Origin: Subtercola endophyticus
GTDB lineage: Bacteria; Actinomycetota; Actinomycetes; Actinomycetales; Microbacteriaceae
Reading direction: 5' to 3'
Length of the DNA stretch: 64,000 nt
Assembly: GCF_021044565.1 (NCBI RefSeq)
Contig: NZ_CP087997.1
Coordinates: forward strand, 1,736,001-1,800,000
Part shown: positions 15,357-25,117 of the stretch, one piece after another
Layout: every line of letters starts with the position of its first letter
Position numbering within the stretch: the first letter of the stretch is position 1
Notes under the pieces: generated by a model
Told to the model about the DNA's origin: nothing
The model's database searches: none
The model's input: only the letters and a program-made list of their open reading frames with translations
Position numbers and translations under genes: made by a program

Positions 15357-16522
15357 CAGCTCGCGTACGCACTGTTCTCGTGCACATAGTCGTGGGTCAG
15401 GTCGTTGGTGTAGATCGACGCGGATTCGGTTCCGGCGTGCAGATCGATGAGCACGGTGACGGCCCTCGGCGTGAGGTCGATGAGGTCGCGGTCTTCGAAG
15501 GGCTCGCCTGCCTTGCAGATCATCACGCCGTTGATCGTCACATCGATGTTGTACGGGTCGAAGCTCGCTTCGGCCTCGGGCACGGTTCCTGCCGCGGCCA
15601 GCACACGACCCCAGTTCGGATCGTTGCCGAAGATCGCCGCCTTGAACAGATTGCTGCGAGAGACAGCGCGGGCCACCACGACCGCCTGGTCTTCTTCCTC
15701 GGCGTTGACCACGGTGATGGTGATGTCGTGGCTCGCCCCTTCGGCGTCGGCCTGCAACTGCAGGGCGAGGTCGTGGCAGAGCGCCGTCAAGGCTGTGGTG
15801 AACTGGGCGACGTCGGGGGTGATTCCGGATGCTCCGCTCGCCATCAGGGCGACCGTATCGTTCGTCGACATGCAGCCGTCGGAGTCGAGACGGTCGAAGG
15901 TCACCCGGGTAGCCGCTCGCAGCGCGGTGTCGAGCGCAGCGGACGGCAGATCGGCGTCGGTTGTGATCACCACGAGCATGGTAGCGAGGCCGGGAGCGAG
16001 CATGCCCGCGCCTTTCGCCATACCGCCGATCGACCATCCGTCGCCCCCGGCGACCGCCTGCTTCGGCTTGGTGTCGGTGGTCATGATGGCCAGCGCAGCG
16101 TCGCCGCCGCCGTCGGCTCGCAAGGCTGCGGCTACGGGTGCCACGCCGCCGACGACCTTGTCGCGAAAGACCTGGTCGCCGGTGCCGATGAGCCCGGTCG
16201 AACACACGATGACGTCTGCTGCCGCCACGCCGAGAGTCTCAGCGACGGCCTCGGCCGTCTGATGGGTGGTCTGAAACCCGAACGAGCCGGTGTAGCAGTT
16301 CGCGCCGCCGGAGTTGAGGATGACCGCGGAGACGACCCCGTCGTCGATGACCCGCTCCGACCAGAGAATCGGGTTGGCTTTGCAGCGGTTCGAGGTGAAC
16401 ACGGCTGCGGCCGCGTTGCTCGGACCACGATTCACGACCAGGGCGAGATCGAGTGCGCCGGTGGACTTCAGCCCACGAGCGATTCCGGCCGCCTCGAATC
16501 CGGCGGGGGTGGTGACACTCAC
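15356..16522 (-). CDS. argJ: Glutamate N-acetyltransferase / amino-acid acetyltransferase
   Basis: Recycles the acetyl group from acetylornithine to glutamate and may also acetylate glutamate with acetyl-CoA. From the GTG at 16522 the protein has 388 residues. The start shares the GTGA overlap with the argC stop and gives [13 protein letters not shown], the usual family beginning. The self-cleavage region [15 protein letters not shown] is clear: the Thr after Ala becomes the N-terminal nucleophile of the beta chain. The [10 protein letters not shown] block and the C-terminal [15 protein letters not shown] are also typical. Confidence 0.95.
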   Translation of the reverse strand: MSVTTPAGFEAAGIARGLKSTGALDLALVVNRGPSNAAAAVFTSNRCKANPILWSERVIDDGVVSAVILNSGGANCYTGSFGFQTTHQTAEAVAETLGVAAADVIVCSTGLIGTGDQVFRDKVVGGVAPVAAALRADGGGDAALAIMTTDTKPKQAVAGGDGWSIGGMAKGAGMLAPGLATMLVVITTDADLPSAALDTALRAATRVTFDRLDSDGCMSTNDTVALMASGASGITPDVAQFTTALTALCHDLALQLQADAEGASHDITITVVNAEEEDQAVVVARAVSRSNLFKAAIFGNDPNWGRVLAAAGTVPEAEASFDPYNIDVTINGVMICKAGEPFEDRDLIDLTPRAVTVLIDLHAGTESASIYTNDLTHDYVHENSAYAS

Positions 16523-17565
16523 GGGGCGACTCCGTTCAACGGCAGGCCGAGCGTCTCGGGCAGGCCGAGCGCGATGTTGGTGGACTGGATGGCGGCTCCC
16601 GCGGTGCCTTTGACGAGGTTGTCGATCGCGGTGACCGTGACCACTCGGTCGGCGGCCTCGTCGACGGCGATGCCGATCAGGGCGGTGTTGGCGCCGGTGA
16701 CGTCGGACACGGTGGGGAACTGCCCCTCGGGCAGCACGTGCACGAACGGCTCGTTTGCGTACGCATTGACCCAGGCCGAGCGCACATCGTGAGCAGTGAC
16801 GCCGGCAGCGAGGCGAGCCGTGGAGGTCGCGAGGATTCCACGTGCCATCGGCACAAGCACCGGAGTGAACGAAACGGTCACCGGCGAGCCCGCGGAGGCC
16901 GTGAGATTCTGCACGATCTCGGGATTGTGCCGGTGGGTGCCGCCGACTCCGTAAACGCTTGCCGAGCCGAGAATCTCGGAGGCGAGCAGGTTGGTGCGCA
17001 AGCTCTTGCCCGCTCCTGAGGGGCCGACCGCCAGCACAGCGACGAGGTCGGTCGGCTGGATCACCCCGGCCTGCAACCCCGGAGCGAGACCGAGGCTGAT
17101 TGCCGTGACATTGCAGCCGGGCACCGCGATACGTTTCACGCCCACCAGGCGGGAACGTTGGCGCTCGTGATTCTCGACGAGCAACTCGGGCAGCCCGTAC
17201 GGCCACGATCCGTAGAATTCGCCGCCGTAGAAGGTCGCCCAATCGGCTTCGTCGACGAGCCGATGATCGGCACCGCAATCGACGACGAGCGTGTCGGCGT
17301 CGAGCTGCTCGGTGATGGCACCGGACTTGCCGTGCGGCAAGGCGAGGAACACGACGTCGTGACCGGCGAGCACTTCTGGCGTGGTGTCGCTCAAGACGAG
17401 ATCGCCGTAGGAGCGCAGGTGCGGATGAACGCTCAGCAGCGGCTGGCCGGCGTTGTTGTTCGCCGTCGCCGTTCGCACCTCGAGCTCGGGATGACCCGCG
17501 AGCAGGCGCAGCAGCTCACCGCCCGCGTAACCGCTTGCGCCCGCCACTGCTACCGAATACACCAT
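16519..17565 (-). CDS. argC: N-acetyl-gamma-glutamyl-phosphate reductase
   Basis: NADPH-dependent reduction of acetylglutamyl phosphate. The 348-residue protein has a Rossmann start [19 protein letters not shown] and the catalytic cysteine in [16 protein letters not shown] (near residue 151). It is the first gene of the cluster. I see no convincing ARG box, though the TTTGCATCATGGTGTATTC stretch around the start codon contains two TG.AT half sites and could be tested. The 102-base gap to pheT suggests a promoter here. Confidence 0.95.
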   Translation of the reverse strand: MVYSVAVAGASGYAGGELLRLLAGHPELEVRTATANNNAGQPLLSVHPHLRSYGDLVLSDTTPEVLAGHDVVFLALPHGKSGAITEQLDADTLVVDCGADHRLVDEADWATFYGGEFYGSWPYGLPELLVENHERQRSRLVGVKRIAVPGCNVTAISLGLAPGLQAGVIQPTDLVAVLAVGPSGAGKSLRTNLLASEILGSASVYGVGGTHRHNPEIVQNLTASAGSPVTVSFTPVLVPMARGILATSTARLAAGVTAHDVRSAWVNAYANEPFVHVLPEGQFPTVSDVTGANTALIGIAVDEAADRVVTVTAIDNLVKGTAGAAIQSTNIALGLPETLGLPLNGVAP

Positions 17566-17639
17566 GATGCAAATCTACCCTTCGCCCACACCTGCACTGA
17601 TCCTGGCCACGCAGGCCGAATGCCCGCACAGCCGATGAG

Positions 17640-17656
17640 GCCGGCACACAGCCGGC
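17640..17656 (-). terminator. Short hairpin after pheT
   Basis: GCCGGC, five bases, GCCGGC immediately after the pheT stop. It is GC-rich but has no T run, so it is only a weak candidate terminator between pheST and the arg operon. Confidence 0.3.
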
Positions 17657-17667
17657 GCGACGGTGCG

Positions 17668-20205
17668 CTACTCGCGAACCGTCGCACCGAATCGTCGGGA
17701 GGCTTCTGCGGCCCCGGCGACACGCGCTTCACTCGCCTCGGCGGCGGTGAGCGTGCGGTCGGATGCCCGAAAACGCAGAGCGAACGTCAGCGACTTGAAC
17801 CCTGCGTCGATTCCGGTGCCGCGATAGTCGTCGACGAGCCGGATGCTCTCGAGCAGGTCGCCCGCACCGCTCTCGACGGCGCGCAACACCTCTGCCGCCG
17901 GCACCGAGTCGGCCACGACGAGAGACACGTCTTGGGTGGCGGCCGGGTACCCGGCCAACGGGGTCGCCTGCACGCTGCGTGCGGCGAGTTCGATGAGGAG
18001 GCCGAGGTCGAGTTCGGCCACCGCGACCACGCGAGGCAAGTCGAATTCGTCGGCCAGCACGGGAAGCAGCTCCCCCACGTAGCCGACGTGCACGACGCCC
18101 GCTGCTGCGGCAGGCACCACGATCTCGGCCGTGCGGCCCGGGTGCAGCGCCTTGTGTGTGCCCTGTCGAATTTCGATGGGTACGTCGAGTGCGGTCGCCA
18201 GCACACGCACGGTGTCGAGCGCATCGGAGATTCCCACGTGCACAGCAGGCTGACCCGGCTGCTTCTCGATGGAGTTGCCGACGAAAAGCAGTCCGACGTG
18301 CCACGGCTGCGGGGGGATGCTCGCATTGAGCTCGGCCAGAGTCTCGGCCGAGGGCAACGCGGCCCCGAGCGGCACCTCGGCTACTCCGTACGTGACGCCC
18401 GACTCAGGGCGGAACACGGCCCCGATTTCGAACACCGCGAGGTCAGTGAGACCGCGAGAGAGATTACGGCGAGCCACGTCGATGAGGCCGGGGAGCAGGG
18501 AGGTGCGTAAGAACGGCACCTCGCCGTCGATCGGATTGGCCAGCTTCACCGCCGCCACAGTTTCGTGGCCGGGTGCACCGAAGAGATCGTTCGACGCACT
18601 CGATACGAAGGGGTAGACCAGAACTTCGGTCGATCCGCTCGCCGCGAGGGTCTCTGCGGCCAAACGACGTAGTTTCTGCTCACGGGTGTAGCCGCGCCCC
18701 GGAGGAGCGACGGGTACCTCGCTCGGAATGCGCGAGTAACCGACGATGCGCGCGACTTCTTCGGCCAGGGTCGACTTGTGGGTCAGGTCGGGGCGCCATG
18801 ACGGCGGCGAGACGAGCAGCCCGTCTCGCGCGTACTCGAGAGTCGCGCCGATCTCGATGAGCGACGACGTGATCTCGGCCTCGGTGTAGTCGACCCCGAT
18901 CAGCCCCGAGATGTAGGCGTCGGGCAAGAAGATAGGTGGCAACTCGTCGTGAGCGTGGTAGGTAGAGCCGAGGGAATCTGCCCTGCCGCCAGCGAGTTCT
19001 TCGAGCAACTGCACAACGCGTGCCGCGGCAGCCGCCGCGACCTCGGGATCGACTCCACGCTCGAACCGCTTCGCTGCCTCGCTCGGCAGCTTGTGCCGCC
19101 GTGCCGTGCGCGCGATGCTCACCGGGTCGAAGTTCGCCGCCTCGACGAGCACGTTCGTCGTCTCGTCACTGATCTCTGTTGCGGCCCCACCCATGACTCC
19201 GGCGAGACCGATGGCACCAGAGTCATCGGTGATGAGCAGGTCTTCTGGGTCGAGTTTGCGGGTCTGGCCATCGAGCGTCGCGAGAGTCTCGCCGGGCTCG
19301 GCCCGGCGCACCACGAGCCCGCCCGAGAGCCGGTCGAGGTCGTAGGTGTGAATAGGCTGGCCCAGCTCGAGCATCACATAGTTCGAGATGTCGACGATCA
19401 GCGAGATCGAGCGGATGCCCGCGAGCTTGAGTCGCGAGACCAGCCACGCCGGGCTCGGCAGGGTCGGGTCGACGCCCCGTACGACACGCGTAACGAAGAC
19501 CGTAGCGCCCACGCGCCCACGAACGGGTGCACGGTCGTCGATCTCGACCGAGAAACCGTCGGACTCGGCGTCGACGGAGACGGCCGCGGCCGGGTCACGG
19601 AACACCGCGCCCGTCGCGTGCGCGTACTCACGGGCAATACCGCGGATGGAGAACGCATACCCACGATCGGGAGTGACGTTCACCTCGACCGCTGCGTCGT
19701 CGAGACTCAGCAGGCTGAGCGCGTCGGTTCCGACCTCGGGGTCGAGCCCGAGCGTCGTCAACCGCAGAATGCCGTCGTGATCGTCGCCGAGACCCAGTTC
19801 CCGCGCCGAAGCGATCATGCCGTCGGAGACATGGCCGTAGGTCTTGCGGGCGGCGATGGCGAAGCCACCCGGCAGCACTGCACCCGGGAGCGTCACGACC
19901 ACCTTGTCACCCACGAAGAAGTTGTGCGCACCACAGACGATGCCCCGAACATCCGCCCCGCCGTCGGCGGCACTCTGCCCGGCCGGAGCGACGCGCACAC
20001 TGCACCAGCGGATGGTCTTGCCGTTGGTCTGCGGCTCTTCGCCGAACTCGAGAACTTCGCCCACGACGACGGGACCGGCGATATCGAAGTCGTGCGAGCC
20101 CTCTTCTTCGAGCCCGACCTTGACCAAGGCCGCGTGGATGTCTGCGACCGTGGTGCCTGCGGGCAGTGCCACGAACTCGGCGAGCCAGCTGATGGGAATT
20201 CTCAT
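17668..20205 (-). CDS. pheT: Phenylalanyl-tRNA synthetase beta subunit
   Basis: Large subunit of the (alpha-beta)2 enzyme that charges tRNA-Phe. The 845 residues cover the whole bacterial architecture: MRIPISWLAEFV start, an OB-fold tRNA-binding domain (about 40-155), B3/B4 editing and B5 domains in the middle (LDPEDLLITDDSGAIGLAGV, HKLPSEAAKRFERGVDP), a catalytic-like core, and a C-terminal ferredoxin-fold anticodon-binding domain (about 750-845, with SLTFALRFRASDRTL). The ATG at 20205 lies 2 bases after the pheS stop. The frame runs 216 codons further upstream, but that is pheS in another frame. Confidence 0.97.
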   Translation of the reverse strand: MRIPISWLAEFVALPAGTTVADIHAALVKVGLEEEGSHDFDIAGPVVVGEVLEFGEEPQTNGKTIRWCSVRVAPAGQSAADGGADVRGIVCGAHNFFVGDKVVVTLPGAVLPGGFAIAARKTYGHVSDGMIASARELGLGDDHDGILRLTTLGLDPEVGTDALSLLSLDDAAVEVNVTPDRGYAFSIRGIAREYAHATGAVFRDPAAAVSVDAESDGFSVEIDDRAPVRGRVGATVFVTRVVRGVDPTLPSPAWLVSRLKLAGIRSISLIVDISNYVMLELGQPIHTYDLDRLSGGLVVRRAEPGETLATLDGQTRKLDPEDLLITDDSGAIGLAGVMGGAATEISDETTNVLVEAANFDPVSIARTARRHKLPSEAAKRFERGVDPEVAAAAAARVVQLLEELAGGRADSLGSTYHAHDELPPIFLPDAYISGLIGVDYTEAEITSSLIEIGATLEYARDGLLVSPPSWRPDLTHKSTLAEEVARIVGYSRIPSEVPVAPPGRGYTREQKLRRLAAETLAASGSTEVLVYPFVSSASNDLFGAPGHETVAAVKLANPIDGEVPFLRTSLLPGLIDVARRNLSRGLTDLAVFEIGAVFRPESGVTYGVAEVPLGAALPSAETLAELNASIPPQPWHVGLLFVGNSIEKQPGQPAVHVGISDALDTVRVLATALDVPIEIRQGTHKALHPGRTAEIVVPAAAAGVVHVGYVGELLPVLADEFDLPRVVAVAELDLGLLIELAARSVQATPLAGYPAATQDVSLVVADSVPAAEVLRAVESGAGDLLESIRLVDDYRGTGIDAGFKSLTFALRFRASDRTLTAAEASEARVAGAAEASRRFGATVRE

Positions 20206-20207
20206 GG

Positions 20208-21254
20208 TTAGACCACCATTCCGAACTGCTGGCTGAAGCGCACGTCGCCCTCGACCATGTCGCGCATGTCGTTGAGGTTGTTGCGGAACTGCAGCGTGCG
20301 CTCGATGCCCATGCCGAAGGCGAATCCGGAGTACTCGTCGGGGTCGATGCCGGCCGAGAGCAGCACGTTCGGGTTCACCATGCCGCACCCGCCCCACTCG
20401 ACCCAGCGCGCGCCGCCCTTTGCGCGCGGCTGCCAGACATCCATCTCGGCGCTGGGTTCGGTGAACGGAAAGTAGTTGGGGCGAAGACGGATCTTCGCCT
20501 CGTCGCCGAACATCTGCCTGGCGAACAGTTCGAGCGTGCCGCGCAGATGGGCCATGGTGAGGCCCTTGTCGACCGCGATGCCCTCGATCTGGCTGAAAAC
20601 AGGAGTGTGCGTAGCGTCGAGCTCGTCGGTGCGGTAGGTGCGGCCCGGGGCGATGACGTACACCGGCAGCTCGCGCTCGAGCAGCGAACGCACTTGCACG
20701 GGAGACGTGTGCGTGCGCAACAGCAGGTGAGACTGCACCGGCTCGACGAAAAACGTGTCTTGCATTGCTCGGGCCGGGTGATCGGCGTCGAAGTTCAAGG
20801 CATCGAAGTTGAACCACTCGTTCTCGAGCTCGGGGCCCTCTGCGACCTCCCACCCCATGCTCACGAAAATGTCGCCCACCTTCTCTTGCAGAAGAGAGAG
20901 CGGATGACGCGCACCCAGGCGCTTGCGCACCGGAAGAGCCGTCACGTCGACCGCCTCGGCCGCGAGTTGCGCCTCATTTTCGAGTGCAACCACATCAAGC
21001 TCTTTAGCGGCGAAGGCCTGATTCACCCGAGCCCGCGCCTGGCCGATGAGCTTGCCGGCGGCGGCCTTCTGGTCGTTGGGCAGTGAACGCAGTTGGCCGT
21101 TCAGCCGAGCGAGTACCGACGACTCGCCGGTGTGCTCGCTTCGCGCGGCTTTCAGCGAAACAGAGTCGACGACGGCCTCGACGGCCTCGAGCGCAGCGGA
21201 GACCGCGGCTTCGACGGACTCGTCGGAAATCGCAAGAGAAGGGGAATCAGACAC
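20208..21254 (-). CDS. pheS: Phenylalanyl-tRNA synthetase alpha subunit
   Basis: Catalytic subunit of PheRS. From the GTG at 21254 the protein has 348 residues: an N-terminal coiled-coil tRNA-binding region (1-90) and a class II core with GDIFVSMGWEVAEGPE, motif 2 (HTSPVQVRSL and VIAPGRTYRTDELDATHTP) and motif 3 (GMGIERTLQFRNN). The start is chosen for the family-like MSDSPSLAI; an 11-codon upstream extension is possible but unsupported. I find no T-box or attenuator in the 88-base gap before it. Confidence 0.96.
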   Translation of the reverse strand: MSDSPSLAISDESVEAAVSAALEAVEAVVDSVSLKAARSEHTGESSVLARLNGQLRSLPNDQKAAAGKLIGQARARVNQAFAAKELDVVALENEAQLAAEAVDVTALPVRKRLGARHPLSLLQEKVGDIFVSMGWEVAEGPELENEWFNFDALNFDADHPARAMQDTFFVEPVQSHLLLRTHTSPVQVRSLLERELPVYVIAPGRTYRTDELDATHTPVFSQIEGIAVDKGLTMAHLRGTLELFARQMFGDEAKIRLRPNYFPFTEPSAEMDVWQPRAKGGARWVEWGGCGMVNPNVLLSAGIDPDEYSGFAFGMGIERTLQFRNNLNDMRDMVEGDVRFSQQFGMVV

Positions 21255-21342
21255 GAGAACCAAGCTTACCCAGGAACGACAGCGCACTTTCGGCGAGCCG
21301 CCTTCTGTGCAGAACGATCAATCGCGGCGAGCTGTGCAAAAG

Positions 21343-22158
21343 TCAGGCCGAGGCATCCGGGCTTCGCTGCGCGAACGCACTCTCATACAGGCAGACTGAA
21401 GCGGCCGTGGCGAGGTTCATCGACTCGGCCTTGCCGTAGATCGGCACCGAGATCGCACGATCGGCCAGGGCGAGAATCTCGTCGGGGAGCCCGCGAGCTT
21501 CGTTGCCGAACAGCCACGCCGTCGGCTGCGCCAGCAGACCGGTCGACCTCACCTCGAGCAGATCGTCACCCTTGATGTCGGCGGCCAGAATCTGCAGGCC
21601 GGCTTCGGCCGCACGAATTCGAACGTCGGCGAAGCTCGCATCCATGGCCACCGGCAGGTGGAACAGCGATCCGGTCGTCGACCGCACGACCTTCGGGTTG
21701 TACAAGTCGACCGAACGCCCTGTGAGAATCACGGCGTCGGCTCCGGCTGCGTCGGCGGCACGGATGATCGTTCCCGCGTTACCCGGGTCGCGCACCTCTT
21801 CGAGAATCGCGATGAGCTTCGGCCCGTTCGCGAAAATGTCTTTGACGGCGGTCGGAAACTGGTGGCAGACCGCGATGAAGCCCTGCGGGGTGACCGTGTC
21901 AGACATGACCTCGAGCACCTGCTCGGAAACGAACTCCACGTCGACACCGGCGTCGACGGCTGTCTGGCCGATGTCGGTGTACCGCTCGAGGGCGGTGGGG
22001 GTGGCGTAGAGCTCAACGACGAGCTGTGGGCTGAAGGTGAGCGCTTCGGCAACGGCCTGCGGACCCTCGAGCAGAAAAAGCCCGGTCTCAGACCGAGCGC
22101 TCTTCTTGGCGAGTTTGGCGACGGCCCGAACACGCGGCGATCGCGGATTATCAAGCAT
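21343..22158 (-). CDS. SpoU/TrmH-family RNA 2'-O-methyltransferase
   Basis: Class IV (SPOUT, knotted) methyltransferase acting on rRNA or tRNA with S-adenosylmethionine. The 271 residues contain an N-terminal substrate-binding domain (FLLEGPQAVAEAL) and three SpoU motifs: EEVRDPGNAGTIIRAADAAG, LFGNEARGLPDE and VPIYGKAESMNLATAASVCLYE. A member of this family follows rplT in many actinobacteria, next to pheST. I chose the ATG at 22158 (MLDNPRSPRV). A TTG 12 bases upstream is also in frame. The target nucleotide cannot be read from the sequence. Confidence 0.92.
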   Translation of the reverse strand: MLDNPRSPRVRAVAKLAKKSARSETGLFLLEGPQAVAEALTFSPQLVVELYATPTALERYTDIGQTAVDAGVDVEFVSEQVLEVMSDTVTPQGFIAVCHQFPTAVKDIFANGPKLIAILEEVRDPGNAGTIIRAADAAGADAVILTGRSVDLYNPKVVRSTTGSLFHLPVAMDASFADVRIRAAEAGLQILAADIKGDDLLEVRSTGLLAQPTAWLFGNEARGLPDEILALADRAISVPIYGKAESMNLATAASVCLYESAFAQRSPDASA

Positions 22159-22224
22159 GGGGCAAGTCAACCAGACTATTCGTCTCTACCGCGTCATCGC
22201 CGCGGCCGAACATCCGGTGCATCA

Positions 22225-22269
22225 GAAAGGGGCGGCGGTGCAGCCTGAGCTGCACGCGCCGCCCCTTTC
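22225..22269 (-). terminator. Terminator after rplT
   Basis: A long hairpin: GAAAGGGGCGGCG and GTGCAGC pair with GCTGCAC and CGCCGCCCCTTTC with one bulged base and a 4-base loop. It lies 25 bases after the rplT stop and marks the end of the infC-rpmI-rplT transcript, though some read-through to the methyltransferase is possible. Confidence 0.75.
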
Positions 22270-22293
22270 GGCAGTGCGGAGGAGTCGACGCGC

Positions 22294-22686
22294 TTACGCG
22301 GCGGCCGTCGCCTTCGGAGCCGACGTGTCGGCGGGCAGTGCTGCCTTGGCGCTCGCAACGAGGGCCGCGAAGGTGGCGGGCTCGGTGACGGCGAGGTCGG
22401 CGAGAATGCGGCGGTCGACCTCGATGCCGGCCAGGTTCAGACCCTGGATGAGGCGGTTGTAGGTGAGACCGTTCAGGCGGGCAGCGGCGTTGATGCGCTG
22501 AATCCAGAGGCGACGGAAGTCGCCCTTGCGCGCACGGCGGTCGCGGTACGAGTAGACGAGCGAGTGGGTGACCTGCTCTTTTGCCTTGCGGTAGAGGCGC
22601 GAACGCTGGCCGCGGTAGCCCTCGGCGCGCTCGAGAATTACGCGACGCTTCTTGTGGGCGTTGACGGCCCTCTTTACTCTTGCCAT
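22294..22686 (-). CDS. rplT: 50S ribosomal protein L20
   Basis: Large-subunit protein needed early in 50S assembly. The 130 residues open [21 protein letters not shown] and carry the block [21 protein letters not shown], both family hallmarks. The C-terminal tail (Ala/Pro/Thr-rich, about 15 residues) extends beyond the usual 115-120. Gene order infC-rpmI-rplT is conserved across bacteria. Confidence 0.98.
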   Translation of the reverse strand: MARVKRAVNAHKKRRVILERAEGYRGQRSRLYRKAKEQVTHSLVYSYRDRRARKGDFRRLWIQRINAAARLNGLTYNRLIQGLNLAGIEVDRRILADLAVTEPATFAALVASAKAALPADTSAPKATAAA

Positions 22687-22718
22687 TTCTTATCTGTCCT
22701 TATTCGTCGTCGTGAGTT

Positions 22719-22913
22719 CTAGAGGCCGAGGAGTTTCTTGGCGACCTTGGCGTCTTGCGGGGCAAGCACCTGGTCGGTGTTCAGGCGGCGCTTGCGTTGG
22801 CCCGACTTCACTTCCAGGTTGTGGCGCATGCCGGCCTGCTGCTTCATGACCTTGCCGCTACCGGTGATCTTGAATCGCTTCTTCGCCCCGGAATGGGTCT
22901 TCTGCTTGGGCAT
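22719..22913 (-). CDS. rpmI: 50S ribosomal protein L35
   Basis: A 64-residue basic protein beginning [20 protein letters not shown], the invariant L35 start, with a Lys/Arg-rich body and LLGL end. Located between infC and rplT with short gaps, as in most bacteria. Confidence 0.98.
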   Translation of the reverse strand: MPKQKTHSGAKKRFKITGSGKVMKQQAGMRHNLEVKSGQRKRRLNTDQVLAPQDAKVAKKLLGL

Positions 22914-22963
22914 AATTCTCTCCTCGTTGGGTGTGTTCTTCAGTTGTGTTAGCTTGCGCTAAG

Positions 22964-23614
22964 TTATTCGGCTGCCGCCGCGGTTTCAGCTGGCGCTGAT
23001 GCGGTGGGTGCAGCCGGAGCTGTTTCGGCAGCGGGGGTGGCGGGTGCCTCCCGCGGGGGCTTCGCTGCCGCACGGTGTGCGTTGGCCTCGGCCTTGGCCT
23101 CTGCTTTGTTCTTCAGAGGGCCGATGACCATGACCATGTTGCGACCGTCGATGGTCGGGCTCGATTCGACAGAACCGAACTCCGAAACGTCTTCGGCGAA
23201 TCTCTGCAGGAGTCGGACTCCCTGATCGGGGCGCGACTGCTCACGGCCGCGGAACAAGATCATGGCTTTGACCTTGTCGCCCGCCTTGAGAAAACCTTCG
23301 GCGCGCTTGCGCTTGGTCTCGTAGTCGTGCACATCGATTTTCAGGCGGAACCGCACCTCTTTGAGGATGGTGTTCGCCTGGTTGCGCCGTGCTTCTTTTG
23401 CTTTCTGCGCGGCTTCGTACTTGAACTTTCCGTAGTCCATGATCTTGGCGACAGGCGGCTTCGAGTTCGGCGCCACCTCAACCAGGTCGAGGTCTGCCTC
23501 TTGTGCGAGTCTGAGTGCGACGTCGATGCTCACGACGCCAACCTGCTCACCGGCCGGACCCACGAGGCGAACCTCGGGTACTCGTATACGGTCGTTGGTA
23601 CGGGGATCGCTGAT
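22964..23614 (-). CDS. infC: Translation initiation factor IF-3, apparent ATC start
   Basis: IF-3 binds the 30S subunit and rejects non-canonical start codons. The conserved N terminus is [start][18 protein letters not shown]. The codon before Ser is ATC at 23614-23612, preceded by AAGGAG at a normal 6-base spacing, and no ATG, GTG or TTG lies nearby at the homologous point. The next upstream start (23731) would add 39 residues unlike IF-3. A rare start codon is the known basis of IF-3 autoregulation in E. coli (AUU). With ATC the protein is 216 residues: an N domain, the linker [15 protein letters not shown], a C domain ending near [10 protein letters not shown], and an Ala/Pro-rich tail. 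Confidence 0.93.
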   Translation of the reverse strand: MSDPRTNDRIRVPEVRLVGPAGEQVGVVSIDVALRLAQEADLDLVEVAPNSKPPVAKIMDYGKFKYEAAQKAKEARRNQANTILKEVRFRLKIDVHDYETKRKRAEGFLKAGDKVKAMILFRGREQSRPDQGVRLLQRFAEDVSEFGSVESSPTIDGRNMVMVIGPLKNKAEAKAEANAHRAAAKPPREAPATPAAETAPAAPTASAPAETAAAAE

Positions 23615-23901
23615 GCGTTGCTCCTTATGCTGTGGTGTGGATGTTCGGCCGGGCTGTTGGTGCGAACCAACGCTCACGAAACTGAACTTCACCACGCATG
23701 AACAGACGAACCCGTCTGCACAACGCACCACACCCTATCTACCTGCCTTCAGTGACGAGGACAGGCGGAGTGCAATCGACCCGATAACCTTAGAAGCGGT
23801 CATGCGGGTGGGAGAATCTCCACTTTCGATCTAACACCTACTGGTGCCAGAGCCGCATAGGAGTCTATCAGAGACTTGACCTGATGTGAGAACGGATATT
23901 C

Positions 23902-24228
23902 ATGAGCGACGAAGCGCGCGATATTGCCGATGTGCAGGCGGTCGAGGTCATCACCACGACAGCCGTGCACCTGATGAGCGCAGCGGCGGTCAAGGTCGGT
24001 CTCGCGGACGACCCCGAGAACCAACTCGATCTCGACGAAGCGCGCAAACTCATCATCGCACTCGCGGGGCTGGTCACGGCCGGCGCCCCCGAGATCGGAG
24101 ACATGCACGCGCGAAGCCTGCGTGACGGCCTCCGCTCGCTGCAACTGGCGTTCCGCGAAGCGTCGCCGTTCCCCGACCCCATCGGCCAGGGCCCCGGCGA
24201 GAAACTCACCGGCCCGGTGTACGCCTAG
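23902..24228 (+). CDS. DUF1844 family protein
   Basis: A 108-residue small acidic cytoplasmic protein matching the DUF1844 family found near infC in actinobacteria: AVEVITTTAVHLMSAAAVKVGL followed by LDEARKLIIALAGLVTAGAPEIG and a helix LRDGLRSLQLAFREA. It is divergent from infC with a shared 287-base intergenic region that holds no other gene. TTGACC at 23877 could be a -35 but lacks a good -10 at proper spacing. Function unknown. Confidence 0.88.
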   Translation: MSDEARDIADVQAVEVITTTAVHLMSAAAVKVGLADDPENQLDLDEARKLIIALAGLVTAGAPEIGDMHARSLRDGLRSLQLAFREASPFPDPIGQGPGEKLTGPVYA

Positions 24229-24243
24229 ACCGACCGCGGCGCG

Positions 24244-24267
24244 GTTGGGTCTACGGCTAGACCCAGC
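24244..24267. terminator. Bidirectional hairpin between convergent DUF1844 and SseB genes
   Basis: GTTGGGTCT, a 6-base loop, AGACCCAGC (nine pairs, one G-T). It lies between the two converging stop codons and overlaps the end of the SseB-like frame. No strong T run. Confidence 0.45.
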
Positions 24268-25054
24268 GCGGCGCAGTTGCGAGGGTGACGGCGAGCGAGT
24301 CGACTCGCTGGGCGACGATGGGGCTCTGCGACCAGCGCTCGTGCAGGCGGGCCAACAGGGTGGTCAACGCACCCTGGTCGAGGCCGGGCACGAGTTCGAG
24401 CCTGACGACGAGTTCGGCCCCGAGCATCCGGCTCGTCGGGTCGCCGTTCTGAAGCGCGACGGATGCGACGGCAGGCTCGGCCGTGACCGAATCACTGAAG
24501 GCCGCGAGTACCTCAGCATCGTCGGCCGGGGCGCGCCAGGCGACGCCCTGCGCCATGGCCCACACCGCCGGTCGCCTCACGACGAATTCGGTGGGCGACG
24601 TGGCGTCGACGATGACGATGTCGGTGTTCTCGCCTGCCGCCGCGAGGGCGACGCGGCGAGCCTCGGTGGGAATCGGCCGGGCCTTCGGGTTCCAGGCAGC
24701 CATCGCCTCCGTTGAGGTGAACGCCGGCAGCGCCGAGCGGCCATCCGGCGTCGTCACGGTCACGATCGACAGTTCTTGCGTCTTGTCGACGAGGTGCCCG
24801 TGGTCGTCGAGGCCGGTCTCGCCGGCGTGCGCGACGAGCGGAACCAGCAGACGAGTGTTGCGCAGCGCGTCAACCACGTCGGCCTGCGAGGCTTCTCCGG
24901 CGCGGAACCGCCGCATCGTGTCGAGCACGTGCGGCGACGCGGTGCCATCATCACCCTCGAACGCGCTCGTGCTCGCCTCGAAGTGGCGGCCGGCGAACGG
25001 CTGGCCCGAAGAATCAGCGGGCCCTTCATTCGGCTCCGGATGCTCGTCGTGCAC
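24257..25054 (-). CDS. SseB N-terminal domain protein
   Basis: A 265-residue cytoplasmic protein. Residues about 45-150 match the SseB protein N-terminal domain (LRNTRLLVPLV, then SIVTVTTPDGRSALPAFTSTEAMAAWNP and RRVALAAAGENTDIVIVD). The C-terminal third has an SseB-like repeat (VVRLELVPGLD). Start is GTG at 25054. It follows hisA by 63 bases on the same strand, as in many actinobacterial his clusters (usually annotated only as SseB family). Role unknown. Confidence 0.82.
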   Translation of the reverse strand: MHDEHPEPNEGPADSSGQPFAGRHFEASTSAFEGDDGTASPHVLDTMRRFRAGEASQADVVDALRNTRLLVPLVAHAGETGLDDHGHLVDKTQELSIVTVTTPDGRSALPAFTSTEAMAAWNPKARPIPTEARRVALAAAGENTDIVIVDATSPTEFVVRRPAVWAMAQGVAWRAPADDAEVLAAFSDSVTAEPAVASVALQNGDPTSRMLGAELVVRLELVPGLDQGALTTLLARLHERWSQSPIVAQRVDSLAVTLATAPRWV

Positions 25055-25117
25055 GACTACGCTCCGATCGGTTCGACGGTCAGTACTGGAGGGGGGTCAG
25101 CAGGGCGGTTCAGCAGG

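Noticed and set aside
15356..17278. 640-codon reading for argJ, and similar upstream extensions for pheT, argB and argD
   Set aside because: The extra N-terminal parts are neighbouring genes read in another frame; family starts and stop/start overlaps fix the true starts.
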